A stretch of 64,000 bases of DNA from Sphingobium herbicidovorans (GCF_002080435.1 NZ_CP020538.1:372001-436000); one strand, 5' to 3'. Shown: positions 38,038 to 47,591, counted from the stretch's first letter. A program made the numbers and translations. Notes: generated from the sequence alone by a model not told the origin.

Positions 38038-38478
38038 ATGGCCTACGGAGAGACCAGCCCCCTCGAACTGCCCCGCCCGCTTCCCGGCGGCTACGGCAAC
38101 CGGCTCTTCCTTTATGTGTTGCGCCGCATGGCAAGCGCCGGTGTGGACGACGCCCACGCCGCCAACGCCATGCTGGGCGCATTCGGCCGCAGCTATCGCC
38201 GCCCGCTGATCCTCATGCGCGCCATGATGCTGGAGCTTGCCCGCTGCGCCACGCGCCGGATATTGGTCGCACCCTGCTGCTGCGCCCGTATGACCGCCGA
38301 CGAAGCAATGCTCATGCAGGCCATCGGCGACGCGCTACAGGATCCGCCATCCGCCTATGACCAGCTCGCCACGCTGCTCGGCTCCGACGACGTGCTCGGC
38401 GCACTCACCTGTCTGCAAGCCGTCTCGCAGGCCCATGCGGACCTGGGTCGCCCGCTCGACCTTTATGCCGGAGCCTGA
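38038..38478 (+). CDS. Conserved hypothetical protein (DUF6628-like)
   Basis: 146-residue helical protein without signal or membrane segment. Notable is a cysteine cluster APCCCARMT near residue 80 and the opening GGYGNRLFLYVLRRMASAGV. It resembles a small sphingomonad-restricted family that I recall as DUF6628; function unknown. GAAGG lies nine bases before ATG 38038. Its 3' end overlaps the convergent AmpG-like gene by 16 bp. Confidence 0.75.
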   Translation: MAYGETSPLELPRPLPGGYGNRLFLYVLRRMASAGVDDAHAANAMLGAFGRSYRRPLILMRAMMLELARCATRRILVAPCCCARMTADEAMLMQAIGDALQDPPSAYDQLATLLGSDDVLGALTCLQAVSQAHADLGRPLDLYAGA

Positions 38479-39788
38479 TCGCCCTCTTCCGTCGCCGCGC
38501 TGCCGACGCTCGAATCCACCAGCCCGCTGCGCATCATCAACCAGAACAGGATGATGCCCGGCAGCGCCAGGACCGTTGTCAGCAGGTAGAAATCGACATA
38601 GCCGAACCGTTCGATCATCGCCCCGGCGGTGGTCCCGGTCAGGAACCGGCCCACGATGCTAGCCGCCGCCGATATCATCGCATATTGCGCGGCGGTAAAG
38701 CGCAGGTCGCACAGCGCGGAGAAATAGGCGACCACCGCCACGCCCCCGATCCCGCTCGCGAAATTTTCAAAGCCGATCGCGCCCGCCATGCCCATGTTGC
38801 TCTTTCCCGCCGCCGCCAGCGCGGCGAAGCTGAAATTGGACACCGCCATCAACACCAGGCTGATCAGCACAGACCGCTTCAGCCCCAGCCGCGCATACAG
38901 CACGCCGCCGACGAATATCCCGGCCAGCAACGCCCAGAAACCAATGCCCACATCATAGATCGCAATCTCTTCATTGGTGTAGCCAAGGTCATTGAACAGC
39001 AGCCGGAATGTAAGGTTCGCCAGCGTGTCGCCAATCTTGTGCACGATGATGAACAGCAGTACGAGCAGCGCGCCCTTGCGCTTGAAGAAGTCCAGGAACG
39101 GCCCGATGATCGCCTGCTTCAACTCGCCGCCGCTCTTGCGCGAAGCAATCTCGCGGTGCCGCTCCGGCTCGCCAACGATCAAAGCGGCCAGCATTGCAGG
39201 CAGGGCGAACAGCGAACATATGATGTAGGCCGCCGTCCAATCCCAATATTGCGCGACCACCAGCCCCACCGCGCCTGCCGCCGCAGCCCCGATTCGCCAT
39301 CCATATTGCGACATGCCCGCACCAATGCCCAGCTGGTCTGGCCTAAGGATTTCAATGCGATAGCCGTCTATGATGATATCGAATGTCGCCCCCGCAATCC
39401 CCAGCAGAATCGCGGCCCGCACCATCGCCATCAGGTCCGACGCAGGATCGACCACCGCCAGATTGACCACCGCCGCCATCACCAGCACCCCGGCCAGCAG
39501 CATCCACGACACGCGCTGCCCCAAGCGATGCAGCAGCGGCAACTTCACGCCCTCCACCACCCACGCCCACAGCCATTTGAGATTATAGGCGAGGAGCACC
39601 AGGCTGAACGCCGTCACGCTCTTCTTGTCGATGCCGTCCTGCGCCAGGCGTGACGCCAGGTTCGCGCCGATCATCGCAAAGGGAAAACCGGACGAAATCC
39701 CCAGGAACAGCGCGGCCAGCGGCGCCTTCTCCACATAGGGCTTCACGGCATCGGCCCAGCTTCTGGCGCCCATGGCGATGTCGGTCAT
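38463..39788 (-). CDS. AmpG-like MFS permease
   Basis: 441-residue major-facilitator protein with about 12 membrane segments. The opening APLAALFLGISSGFPFAMIG, the early AYNLKWLWAWVVEGVKLP and the helix GATFDIIIDGYRIEIL are typical of AmpG muropeptide permeases (import of anhydromuropeptides for wall recycling, linked to beta-lactamase induction). Other AmpG-like members carry different substrates, so the function is by family only. Confidence 0.85.
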   Translation of the reverse strand: MTDIAMGARSWADAVKPYVEKAPLAALFLGISSGFPFAMIGANLASRLAQDGIDKKSVTAFSLVLLAYNLKWLWAWVVEGVKLPLLHRLGQRVSWMLLAGVLVMAAVVNLAVVDPASDLMAMVRAAILLGIAGATFDIIIDGYRIEILRPDQLGIGAGMSQYGWRIGAAAAGAVGLVVAQYWDWTAAYIICSLFALPAMLAALIVGEPERHREIASRKSGGELKQAIIGPFLDFFKRKGALLVLLFIIVHKIGDTLANLTFRLLFNDLGYTNEEIAIYDVGIGFWALLAGIFVGGVLYARLGLKRSVLISLVLMAVSNFSFAALAAAGKSNMGMAGAIGFENFASGIGGVAVVAYFSALCDLRFTAAQYAMISAAASIVGRFLTGTTAGAMIERFGYVDFYLLTTVLALPGIILFWLMMRSGLVDSSVGSAATEEGDQAPA

Positions 39789-39932
39789 TTATGCTTGGCC
39801 CCCGATGTGATCCGTGGGCCCACCATATGAGCATATGCGCGGGAAACAACCCGCGCTTTCCCCAATAATCCCTTGAAAAAAACGGGATGAAGCGATCCGC
39901 TCGCTCTTGGTTCAACGCGCCCCTGCGGAACG

Positions 39933-40754
39933 CTAAAGCTCCAGCCCCTCTTCCCGCACGCTTTCCTCGGCCCGTTCCACGGTCTTGGCCAGATGCTCCT
40001 TTGTGGCGTTGGCCATTTGCGTGATCATCGCGAAATGCGTGATGGCCACGCGGAATCGCGATGCCAGCGCCGGATTTTGCGCAGTCGGTGAAATTTCATA
40101 GGAAATCGCATGCACGCACGGCAGCGCCTTGTCGGTGCGCAAAGTGTGGCTGCGGCATTCGGCATAACTTGTATTACTGTTGGTCATGCGCTCGCCATCG
40201 CGCGACCGCACGATCCACCCCGCGCCTTGATTGCTGTAGCCTGCGTCATCGAAACTCCCGTATTTGCGGGCGACTTCCTGCGCGACGCTGGCGATGGGGA
40301 CTTCCTTGCCGGCCGGATATTCAAGCGTCCGGTCAATATGCACGACCCGTTCCGCGCCACTGGGACCCACCAGCCAGACATTGACCTTGTCCAGCCCGGT
40401 ATCCGCATTCAGATTGACCTGCGACATCTGCCCGCCGGACGGCAGGGACGCACTGTTCTTTCCGGCGTTGATCGCATAATTGGCGTTCTTGCACAGCAGG
40501 ACGCCACGGACCTGCTCTTCCGTCATACCGTGGCGCAGGCCCACAATATCATCGACCGCCTGTCCTCGCTCTGCCGACTGCGGCTTGAACTTGTCACAAT
40601 CAATGTCGCTCTTGTCGATCGCGGATGCCGATTGCGCCTCGGCTTCCACCGTCTCTACGTCACCTGCGGCGGTTTCGCCCGCACGGGGCTCGTCACCACT
40701 CCCGCATCCCGCGAGAAACAACAATCCACCAGTCAGAAAAAGGGTGCTGCGCAT
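39933..40754 (-). CDS. Predicted lipoprotein of unknown function
   Basis: 273 residues. Signal peptide with lipobox LFLAGC (Cys about 17), then an acidic low-complexity stretch and a domain starting VGLRHGMTEEQVRGVLLCKN, which resembles small SmpA/BamE-like beta modules only in that one motif. Four further cysteines (including AECRS and LPCVHA) could form disulfides. No neighbour suggests a role. The 239 bp upstream (40755-40993) hold no gene I can support. Confidence 0.75.
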   Translation of the reverse strand: MRSTLFLTGGLLFLAGCGSGDEPRAGETAAGDVETVEAEAQSASAIDKSDIDCDKFKPQSAERGQAVDDIVGLRHGMTEEQVRGVLLCKNANYAINAGKNSASLPSGGQMSQVNLNADTGLDKVNVWLVGPSGAERVVHIDRTLEYPAGKEVPIASVAQEVARKYGSFDDAGYSNQGAGWIVRSRDGERMTNSNTSYAECRSHTLRTDKALPCVHAISYEISPTAQNPALASRFRVAITHFAMITQMANATKEHLAKTVERAEESVREEGLEL

Positions 40755-40993
40755 GTGGTCCGCCTTTCAGCCTGAAACCTCCAAAGCATCTCGATACGAT
40801 GGCCCCCCAGCGGGGAAGCAGTCCGCCAGGAGCCTCGCAAACGGCGGCCCATATTGTCGGCGCGCACGTGCGCCATGGCCATCGCCTGCGCAAAGCCAAT
40901 CTGTCACTTTCCTTGCGAAGCCGCAACGGAACGAGCGGGCGCAAAGGGATTACGTCTTTGTGTCCGGGGGATAGGTAGATAGCCCCGGCGGGG

Positions 40994-41443
40994 TCAGGCG
41001 AACAGCCGCAACCCCTGCGGCACGCGCCCCGGTTCATCCCCGCGCATCACCGCTTCAATCACGGCAATAGACCCAAGCAGATCGCGCGGCAGATAGGGCT
41101 TCGCCAGGCATCCGACCGCCATCTCATGCGCGTCGATCGGGCACGCGCCCGTCACGAACAACACCGCCAGCCCCTTGCCATGGGCAAAGCGGGCCACATC
41201 GATGCCCGTCTTGTCGCCATGCAAGGTGATGTCGGCGATCACCAGATCGACATCATCCTCGTCGATCACGCGCACCGCATGGTCATAATCCTCGACCGTC
41301 GCGGCGACGCGATAACCGGCCTGTTCCAGCACATGTTCATTGTCGAAAGCGACCAGCGGTTCGTCCTCGACCACCAGCACGCTGCGGATCGCCGCGGCTT
41401 CCTGCCCTGACTTTGCGTCCCCTTTTACCAGCCCGAAAAACAT
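40994..41443 (-). CDS. Single-domain response regulator
   Basis: 149-residue receiver-only protein. The acidic pair lies in VLVVEDEPLVA, the phospho-acceptor is Asp71 in VIADITLHGDKTG, the switch Thr is in FVTGACP and Lys115 in CLAKPYLP. It lacks an output domain, like CheY/DivK-type or phosphorelay shuttle regulators. No kinase gene is adjacent, and it is divergent from the pseudouridine synthase gene. Confidence 0.9.
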   Translation of the reverse strand: MFFGLVKGDAKSGQEAAAIRSVLVVEDEPLVAFDNEHVLEQAGYRVAATVEDYDHAVRVIDEDDVDLVIADITLHGDKTGIDVARFAHGKGLAVLFVTGACPIDAHEMAVGCLAKPYLPRDLLGSIAVIEAVMRGDEPGRVPQGLRLFA

Positions 41444-41605
41444 TTGCCGATACGCCCCATTTACGCCATGCAGCCGATTAAACGCGCAGCGCCTGCTGGG
41501 AGTTGCGGCCTTCCCCCTCGCATGAGCGACGGGACGGCACTATTCGTCATTTTCACGGCTTTCCTGATATGGGAATGGCCTCGCTTCGTTAAAAGGAACC
41601 GCCGC

Positions 41606-42523
41606 GTGGAGCCGCCGAAAAAATCTGGACCGCCTCGCCGCGCAGGACCCGGCGGTCCCCGGCGCCCTGGCGAAGGCAGGGCCGCGACCGGCTCCCGCCC
41701 CGCGCGCCCGCCATTTCGGAAGGCAAAGGCGGCCCCGGCCACTCCCGCCAATCCTCATCCCGCCCGCGCCGCCGCCGTCGCCAGCGGCAAGAATGAACCG
41801 CAGCGCATCGCCAAGCTGCTGGCCCGCGCGGGGGTTGCATCCCGTCGTGAGATCGAACGGATGATCGAGGATGGCCGGATCACGCTGGACGGGGAAGCAG
41901 TGACGACGCCTGCCACGCTGCTGACCTCGCTCAATGGCATCGCCGTGGATGGCAACCCCGTCGCCCAGCCCGCGCCCACGCGCCTGTTCCTTTTTCACAA
42001 GCCTTCCGGCTATCTCACGGCGGAGCGTGACCCGCGTGGCCGCCCGACCATCTACGACCGGCTGCCCGCCGACCTGCCCCGCCTCATGCCCATCGGTCGG
42101 CTCGACATGACGACCGAGGGCCTTCTGCTCATGACCACCGACGGCGAATTCAAGCGTCAGATGGAACTGCCGGCCACCGGCGTTCCGCGCACATACCGCG
42201 CCCGCGCTTTTGGCGAAATCAGCCAGGCTCAGCTTGAAGACCTGTTCGACGGCATAGAGATTGATGGCATTCGCTACGGCCAGATCGAGGCGAATCTGGA
42301 ACGGCGGACGGGCCGCAACCAGTGGATCGAAATGACCCTGACCGAAGGCAAGAACCGCGAAGTGCGCCGCGTGCTGGAACATTTGGGGCTTCAGGTAAGC
42401 CGCCTGATACGCACCAGCTACGGTCCCTTCCATCTGGGCGAGCTTGCGTCCGGCGCGGTCGAAGAAGTGCGCCAGCATGACCTGATCCTGTTTCGCAAGA
42501 CGCTGAAACCGCTCAAGTCCTAA
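41606..42523 (+). CDS. RsuA/RluB-family rRNA pseudouridine synthase
   Basis: 305 residues from GTG 41606. A basic Pro/Arg/Lys-rich tail (about 1-60) leads to an S4 RNA-binding domain (IAKLLARAGVASRREIERMI) and a synthase domain with the catalytic Asp in GRLDMTTEGLLLMT and the KNREVRRVLEHLGL motif. I chose GTG 41606 because AAAAGGA lies nine bases upstream and earlier in-frame starts (41444, 41522) give an implausible hydrophobic leader. RluB (23S U2605) is the likely type, RsuA the alternative. rsmD follows. Confidence 0.88.
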   Translation: MEPPKKSGPPRRAGPGGPRRPGEGRAATGSRPARPPFRKAKAAPATPANPHPARAAAVASGKNEPQRIAKLLARAGVASRREIERMIEDGRITLDGEAVTTPATLLTSLNGIAVDGNPVAQPAPTRLFLFHKPSGYLTAERDPRGRPTIYDRLPADLPRLMPIGRLDMTTEGLLLMTTDGEFKRQMELPATGVPRTYRARAFGEISQAQLEDLFDGIEIDGIRYGQIEANLERRTGRNQWIEMTLTEGKNREVRRVLEHLGLQVSRLIRTSYGPFHLGELASGAVEEVRQHDLILFRKTLKPLKS

Positions 42524-42583
42524 GGTTTTAATCCGCTTGCCCTTATCCGTGAAATCCAACAACGCACAAAGCCGGACGAAGCC

Positions 42584-43123
42584 ATGAGAATAATCGCAGG
42601 CCAATGGCGTGGCCGCCCGCTGGTGGCCCCCAAGGGCGACGCAACCCGCCCCACCGCCGACCGCACCCGCGAAACGCTCTTTTCGATGCTGCTCAGCCGG
42701 GTGGGTTCATTCGAAGGGCTGGCCGTCGGCGACTTTTTCGCCGGGTCGGGCGCGTTGGGTTTCGAAGCCCTGTCGCGCGGCGCGGCCACTTGCCTCTTCG
42801 TCGAGCAGGACCGGGCCGCACTGGACGCTATCCGCGCCAATGGTGAAAAACTGGGGTTGCGCCCCGACATCCGCCAGAGCAGCGTGCTCTCGCTCGGCCC
42901 TGCGGCAAAGCCGCTCGACCTCATCCTGATGGATCCGCCCTATAATAGCGGCGCGGGCGCGGTGGCCCTCGACAAGCTCGGCCGTCTGGGCTGGACCGGT
43001 CCCGCAACGTGGATCAGCATCGAAACCGACCGCCGCGAAGATGTGGACGTCAAGGGCTTCGTTGTCGAAACCATCCGTGATGTCGGGAAGGCGCGGTTGA
43101 CGTTGCTCCGGGCCGAACCTTGA
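42584..43123 (+). CDS. rsmD: 16S rRNA (guanine966-N2)-methyltransferase RsmD
   Basis: SAM-dependent methyltransferase of 179 residues. The opening MRIIAGQWRGRPL, RPTADRTRETLFSML, motif I DFFAGSGALGFEALSRGA and the catalytic MDPPYN are diagnostic. It lies 60 bp after the pseudouridine synthase, so two rRNA-modifying enzymes are paired. Confidence 0.96.
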   Translation: MRIIAGQWRGRPLVAPKGDATRPTADRTRETLFSMLLSRVGSFEGLAVGDFFAGSGALGFEALSRGAATCLFVEQDRAALDAIRANGEKLGLRPDIRQSSVLSLGPAAKPLDLILMDPPYNSGAGAVALDKLGRLGWTGPATWISIETDRREDVDVKGFVVETIRDVGKARLTLLRAEP

Positions 43124-43202
43124 AACGCCCCTCCCGCACGCGGTCAAACGAGGCGCGCGACTTGCTTGGAAGGCCGGGGGCGAGCTAGCCCCCGCTCACA
43201 AT

Positions 43203-43652
43203 TCAAGCCGCTTCGGCGTCCTCATAGGCCTGCGCTTCCTTGCCGATCAGTATCTCCGCCAGGAACCAGTAGGCCTTGCCCCAGGCATCAAGCACAGCGT
43301 CGGTGGCCACTTCCTCGCCCAGCACATCGCGGATGGCGGGCAGGAGTGCCGCAGCGACCTTGGGATAATGCTCCGGCTTCACCCCGGTTTCGACATGACG
43401 CTGCACCATGCGGGCGACTGCGCCCTCCAGCGCCTGCAACTTGTCGATATTCTCCGCATAGCCAAGGATCGCCGCCGCCAGCCGCTTGGGCTGCTCGCCG
43501 CTTTCCTGCGCGGCTTGGTCGAACATGTCCTTGATCGAAGCATCCTGGAACAGCCGGGCGTACATGGCCGTGGTGATCTCTACCCCATGGCTGCGCAGGG
43601 CAGGCGCTGTGGCTTTGACGATCGCTATGGTTTCCGCGGTAAGCTGGCTCAT
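43203..43652 (-). CDS. Single-domain globin (flavohemoglobin-type), probable NO detoxification
   Basis: 149-residue globin matching the heme domain of flavohemoproteins without the reductase part. The proximal histidine is His86 (MVQRHVETG), the distal pair Tyr31 (TTAMYARLF) and Gln54 (SGEQPKR), the B10/E7 arrangement of NO-dioxygenating globins. Start ATG 43652 follows AAAAGGGG; an upstream in-frame start would run into the operator. Divergent from nsrR with an NsrR-type palindrome between, so it is likely de-repressed by nitric oxide. A separate reductase would be needed for turnover. Confidence 0.9.
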   Translation of the reverse strand: MSQLTAETIAIVKATAPALRSHGVEITTAMYARLFQDASIKDMFDQAAQESGEQPKRLAAAILGYAENIDKLQALEGAVARMVQRHVETGVKPEHYPKVAAALLPAIRDVLGEEVATDAVLDAWGKAYWFLAEILIGKEAQAYEDAEAA

Positions 43653-43679
43653 GGAATGCACCCCTTTTGAGACTCGATA

Positions 43680-43702
43680 AAGGTGCATTTACGTTGCATC
43701 TT
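43680..43702. promoter_or_regulatory. NsrR-type operator
   Basis: An 11-1-11 palindrome centred on 43691. The left half begins AAGGTGCA and the right half ends TGCATCTT. It matches the known NsrR half-site AAGATGCA in seven of eight positions on the left and all eight on the right. It lies 28 bp from the globin start and 62 bp from nsrR, so it can control both. Confidence 0.75.
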
Positions 43703-43704
43703 TT

Positions 43705-43727
43705 AACATGTAAACAGGATACATGTT
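43705..43727. promoter_or_regulatory. Second inverted repeat in the globin-nsrR control region
   Basis: AACATGT (43705-43711) and ACATGTT (43721-43727) are exact inverted copies nine bases apart, two bases from the NsrR-type site. It may be an operator for another regulator or part of the promoter architecture. Confidence 0.45.
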
Positions 43728-43763
43728 TTATTTCACAAACCCGTTCTTCTAACGCATTCATCC

Positions 43764-44216
43764 ATGCAATTGACCCGCCACACCGACTACGCCCTTCGCG
43801 TCCTCATCCACCTCGCGGTCTCCCCCACGGGCCGCGCGACTATCGCCGACATAGCCGACGCCTATGCGCTATCCCGCAACCATTTGATGAAGGTCGTCCA
43901 CCATCTCGGCCAAGGCGATTTCATCATCACCCAGCGCGGACGCGGCGGCGGCTTCAGCCTCGCTCGCTCGCCTGCAGAAATCATGCTCGGCGCAGTGATC
44001 CGGCACACAGAAACAGACATGAATTTGGCCGACTGTGGCAGCTGCGCCCTTCGTCCCGCCTGCGGTCTCTCGGGCATATTGAAGGCGGCGACCAACGCCT
44101 TCCTTGCCGTCCTCGATCAACATAGTCTCGCCGACGCTGCACGCGACAAGGCCGGGCTCGCAGCTCTGATCGCCGCCTTGCCCGGCCCCACCACTTTAAT
44201 CAGCGACGGTTGTTAG
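43764..44216 (+). CDS. nsrR: NsrR-type Rrf2-family iron-sulfur repressor
   Basis: Nitric-oxide-sensing repressor, 150 residues. An N-terminal winged helix (MQLTRHTDYALRVLIHLAV) is followed by an iron-sulfur cluster with Cys91, Cys94 and Cys100 (CGSCALRPAC). TDYALRVLIHLA and LSRNHLMKVVHHLG are close to NsrR rather than IscR or RirA. The adjacent globin and the palindrome at 43680-43702 support the NO role and autoregulation. The stop overlaps the convergent gene by 4 bp. Confidence 0.9.
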   Translation: MQLTRHTDYALRVLIHLAVSPTGRATIADIADAYALSRNHLMKVVHHLGQGDFIITQRGRGGGFSLARSPAEIMLGAVIRHTETDMNLADCGSCALRPACGLSGILKAATNAFLAVLDQHSLADAARDKAGLAALIAALPGPTTLISDGC

Positions 44217-44671
44217 CGGCCCCTCTTGGCGCGTCGCGCTTCGCCCGGATTGATGCAGCTATCCTGCACAGTCCGGCTGCATAACGGATAATCCTTCGTC
44301 GCCGCTGGGGGCGGGGTCATATTCCCGCCAACGGTTACAGGATTGGAAGAACTGCCCACAGGCGCTGCCGGGTCAGTGGGGGCGCCCGCCGGAGCAGGAA
44401 CCATGCCCGTGTCGTCCGGCACAGCGCCCGTCGGTTGACCGGCATTGGGATCCGCCGGCGTCGCAGGGGTAGCGGGCGTCGCCGCTTCACCCGGCATACC
44501 GGGCGTCGCAGGCGTAGCCGGGGTCGCTGGAACAGCCGGATCTGCAGGCGGCATGGAGCCGGCTTCGGGGGGCTGGGCCATACTGTTCGGCACACCCTGA
44601 GCGATCGCAATGCCAGTAGCGCCTGTACCGAAGGCCAGCATGGCCGCACCTGCAAGCATGATCGATTTCAT
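44213..44671 (-). CDS. Exported Pro/Ala-rich repeat protein (hypothetical)
   Basis: 152 residues with a signal peptide ending AIAQG, then about 90 residues of low complexity with repeated ATPATPATP units, and a short C-terminal module with two cysteines (YPLCSRTVQDSCINPGEA). AGGAAAGG precedes ATG 44671. Probably a secreted or cell-envelope protein; function unknown. Converges on nsrR. Confidence 0.7.
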   Translation of the reverse strand: MKSIMLAGAAMLAFGTGATGIAIAQGVPNSMAQPPEAGSMPPADPAVPATPATPATPGMPGEAATPATPATPADPNAGQPTGAVPDDTGMVPAPAGAPTDPAAPVGSSSNPVTVGGNMTPPPAATKDYPLCSRTVQDSCINPGEARRAKRGR

Positions 44672-44801
44672 CGGGTTATCCTTTCCTGTTCTTCACCCCG
44701 TTCTGCCTCTTGGCTTGGCAAGAACCGGGCCCGTAACACAGGCGTTCCGATACCGGCGACGAACCGTTGCCTACGCGCCACCAAGTGACGGCCGCATGCC
44801 C

Positions 44802-45197
44802 TTACTGATCCGGATATCGATCGGACCGGGGCAGTTCGTGCATTCTCCCCATCCACGGCGCCGCCTCTGCCCACTGGATGTGGATGGCTGGGGGAAATGC
44901 CGACTGATCGTCCAGGGTAGCCGTTTGAATATCGACCATTCCGGGAAAGCTGATCGCATTGCGATAAAACAGCCCTGTGCCACAGGTCGCGCAGAAATGC
45001 CGGGTAGCATCCTGCGAGGATCGATACGCCTTCGGCTCACCGATTACCTTGACGTCATCCTCGGGGAAAAGCACCCATCCCACCATTGGCGCGCCAGCGC
45101 TTCGGCGGCAATCCGAACAGTGGCAGAGCGCGCTGTATACCGGTTCGCCCCGCACCTCATAATGGATGGCTCCACATTGGCACCGCCCAGTCGCCAT
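44802..45197 (-). CDS. GFA/CENP-V-family zinc protein
   Basis: 131-residue member of the glutathione-dependent formaldehyde-activating enzyme (GFA) / CENP-V fold. Paired zinc cysteines appear in GRCQCGAI, ALCHCSDCRRSAG and HFCATCGTGL. The family name derives from Gfa, but most members have no shown formaldehyde activity. AAGGAGAAAGG lies before ATG 45197. Divergent from uvrD. Confidence 0.9.
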   Translation of the reverse strand: MATGRCQCGAIHYEVRGEPVYSALCHCSDCRRSAGAPMVGWVLFPEDDVKVIGEPKAYRSSQDATRHFCATCGTGLFYRNAISFPGMVDIQTATLDDQSAFPPAIHIQWAEAAPWMGRMHELPRSDRYPDQ

Positions 45198-45299
45198 GGC
45201 CTTTCTCCTTGCATGATTCGCCTTTTGTTCTCATAGAAGGGCCTGCACTTCAAGGGCGTCGCTCTTGCCCCCTCCTGCCTTGCTCCCTAGTTGTTGACC

Positions 45300-47576
45300 A
45301 TGACCCTGCCCGCTCCTTCGCCGAACGATCCTGACTATCTCAAGGGTCTCAACGCCCCGCAGAGGGAGGCGGTGCTGACGACCGAAGGCCCAGTCCTGGT
45401 GCTTGCCGGCGCAGGCACTGGCAAAACGGCTGCCCTGACAGCGCGCCTCGCTCATCTTATTGCCACCCGCCGCGCCTACCCTTCCGAAATTCTGGCCGTC
45501 ACATTCACCAACAAGGCCGCGCGCGAGATGCGCGAGCGCGTTGGCCGGATGATCGGACCAGCGGTCGAGGGCATGCCTTGGCTCGGAACCTTTCACGCCA
45601 TCGCGGCCAAGATGCTACGCCGTCATGCCGAACTGGTTGGCCTGCAATCCAATTTCACCATCCTCGATACCGACGATCAGCTTCGGTTGATGAAGCAGTT
45701 GATCCAGGCGGAAGGGATTGACGAAAAGCGCTGGCCCGCACGCCAGCTCGGCGGCCTGATCGACCAGTGGAAGAATAAAGGGCTGACGCCTGAGGAGGTC
45801 GGTGCGGGAGAAAGCGAAGCCTATGCCAACGGACGCGGCCAGAAATTATATGCCGCCTATCAGGCGCGGCTTCGCGACGTAAATGCGTGCGACTTCGGCG
45901 ACCTTCTGCTCCATGTCCTGACCATATTGAAGCGTCATCGCGATGTGCTGGAAAGCTACCAGCAGCGCTTTCGCTACGTCATGGTGGACGAATATCAGGA
46001 TACCAACAGCAGCCAATATCTCTGGCTCCGCCTGCTCGCCCAGCAGCGCAAGAATATCTGCTGCGTGGGCGATGACGATCAATCCATCTACTCCTGGCGC
46101 GGCGCCGAAGTCGCGAATATCCTGCGCTTCGAAAAGGATTTCCCAGGCGCGAAGATCGTCCGTCTGGAACAGAATTACCGGTCGACTCCGCACATCCTGG
46201 GCGCGGCTTCGGGGGTCATCGCCGAAAATGGCAACCGCCTGGGCAAGACGCTCTGGACCGATATCGACGTTGGCGAAAAGGTGCGCATCATCGGCGTATG
46301 GGACGGGCCGGAAGAGGCACGCCGGGTCGGCGACGAAATAGAGTCCATTCAGCGATCCGGGCAATCTCTGGAAGAGGTCGCTATCCTCGTCCGGGCACAA
46401 CATCAGACTCGCGAATTTGAAGACCGCTTCATCCAGATCGGGCTACCTTACCGGATCGTGGGAGGATTCCGTTTCTACGAGCGCGCGGAGATACGTGACG
46501 CCCTCGCCTATCTTCGCCTTGTCAACCAACCGGCGGACGACCTCGCTTTCGAGCGGATCGTCAACGTCCCGAAAAGAGGGTTGGGCGACAAGGCCGTTGA
46601 AAAGCTCCACCGTCTTGCACGCGCCGAGGGCATTCCGCTGGCGCTCGCGGCCGCCCGCATCCTCGACACCGACGAAATGACCCCGCAGGCGCGCCGCAGC
46701 CTTGGCGCGTTCATCGGCGACCTTGCCCGCTGGCGCGATCGCGCGGCTCAACTGCCCCATGCCGAACTGGCGCGTCAGATACTGGACGAAAGCGGCTATA
46801 CCGCGATGCTTCAGGCCGAGCGCACCGCCGAAAGCGCGGGTCGGCTGGAAAATCTCAACGAACTGACCCGCGCCATGGAGGAATATGAGACGCTCGGCGC
46901 ATTCCTCGAACATGTGTCGCTGGTCATGGACAATGATGCCCAGGCCGAGGAGCGCAAGGTCACGATCATGACCATCCACGCGGCAAAGGGACTGGAATTC
47001 GACACTGTTTTTCTCGCCGGTTGGGAAGAGGGTATTTTCCCGTCCCAGCGCGCCCTTGACGAAGGCGGCCTCAACAGCCTGGAGGAAGAACGCCGCCTTG
47101 CCTATGTCGCAATCACGCGCGCGCGCCGGCTGTGCGTCATTCTTCATGCCGCCAACCGCCGGATTTATGGCCAATGGACCAGTTCCATCCCGTCGAGATT
47201 CGTTGGGGAATTGCCACCCGAACATGTCGAGGAAGAAAGCAGCATGTCCGGGGGTGCTTCGCTCTGGCGCGCCAACTGGTCAGAGCGCGCCGATCCCTTC
47301 GCCAATGTCCAGCGCGGCACAGGGCGTGGCCCAGGCTGGCAGCGCGCGCAGCAAGGTGGCCAGTTCACGCGGGAGCCTGTCCGGATCGTAGAGGCCCGCG
47401 CCTCCGCCGTCTCTCTGGGCAACAAGGGACGCGACGACATGAGCGTCGGCCTGCGCATCTTCCACCAGAAATTCGGCTATGGCATCGTGGCGGAGATCGA
47501 AGGCAACAAGCTGGAAATCGACTTTGAAACCGCGGGACGCAAACGGGTAATGGACAGTTTCGTCCAACCTGCCTGA
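45300..47576 (+). CDS. uvrD: UvrD/PcrA-type DNA helicase II
   Basis: SF1A 3'-5' helicase acting in nucleotide-excision and mismatch repair (758 residues). Motif I GAGTGKT, motif Ia TFTNKAAREMRERV, motif II VDEYQDTN, motif III GDDDQSIYSWRGA, motif IV LEQNYRST, motif V TIHAAKGLEFD and motif VI AYVAITRARR all appear in order. The C-terminal domain ends KFGYGIVAEIEGNKLEIDF, the RNA-polymerase-binding Tudor-like fold of UvrD/PcrA. ATG 45300 was preferred to the TTG codons just upstream. Confidence 0.96.
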   Translation: MTLPAPSPNDPDYLKGLNAPQREAVLTTEGPVLVLAGAGTGKTAALTARLAHLIATRRAYPSEILAVTFTNKAAREMRERVGRMIGPAVEGMPWLGTFHAIAAKMLRRHAELVGLQSNFTILDTDDQLRLMKQLIQAEGIDEKRWPARQLGGLIDQWKNKGLTPEEVGAGESEAYANGRGQKLYAAYQARLRDVNACDFGDLLLHVLTILKRHRDVLESYQQRFRYVMVDEYQDTNSSQYLWLRLLAQQRKNICCVGDDDQSIYSWRGAEVANILRFEKDFPGAKIVRLEQNYRSTPHILGAASGVIAENGNRLGKTLWTDIDVGEKVRIIGVWDGPEEARRVGDEIESIQRSGQSLEEVAILVRAQHQTREFEDRFIQIGLPYRIVGGFRFYERAEIRDALAYLRLVNQPADDLAFERIVNVPKRGLGDKAVEKLHRLARAEGIPLALAAARILDTDEMTPQARRSLGAFIGDLARWRDRAAQLPHAELARQILDESGYTAMLQAERTAESAGRLENLNELTRAMEEYETLGAFLEHVSLVMDNDAQAEERKVTIMTIHAAKGLEFDTVFLAGWEEGIFPSQRALDEGGLNSLEEERRLAYVAITRARRLCVILHAANRRIYGQWTSSIPSRFVGELPPEHVEEESSMSGGASLWRANWSERADPFANVQRGTGRGPGWQRAQQGGQFTREPVRIVEARASAVSLGNKGRDDMSVGLRIFHQKFGYGIVAEIEGNKLEIDFETAGRKRVMDSFVQPA

Positions 47577-47591
47577 ACGCTCCTTTGATCG

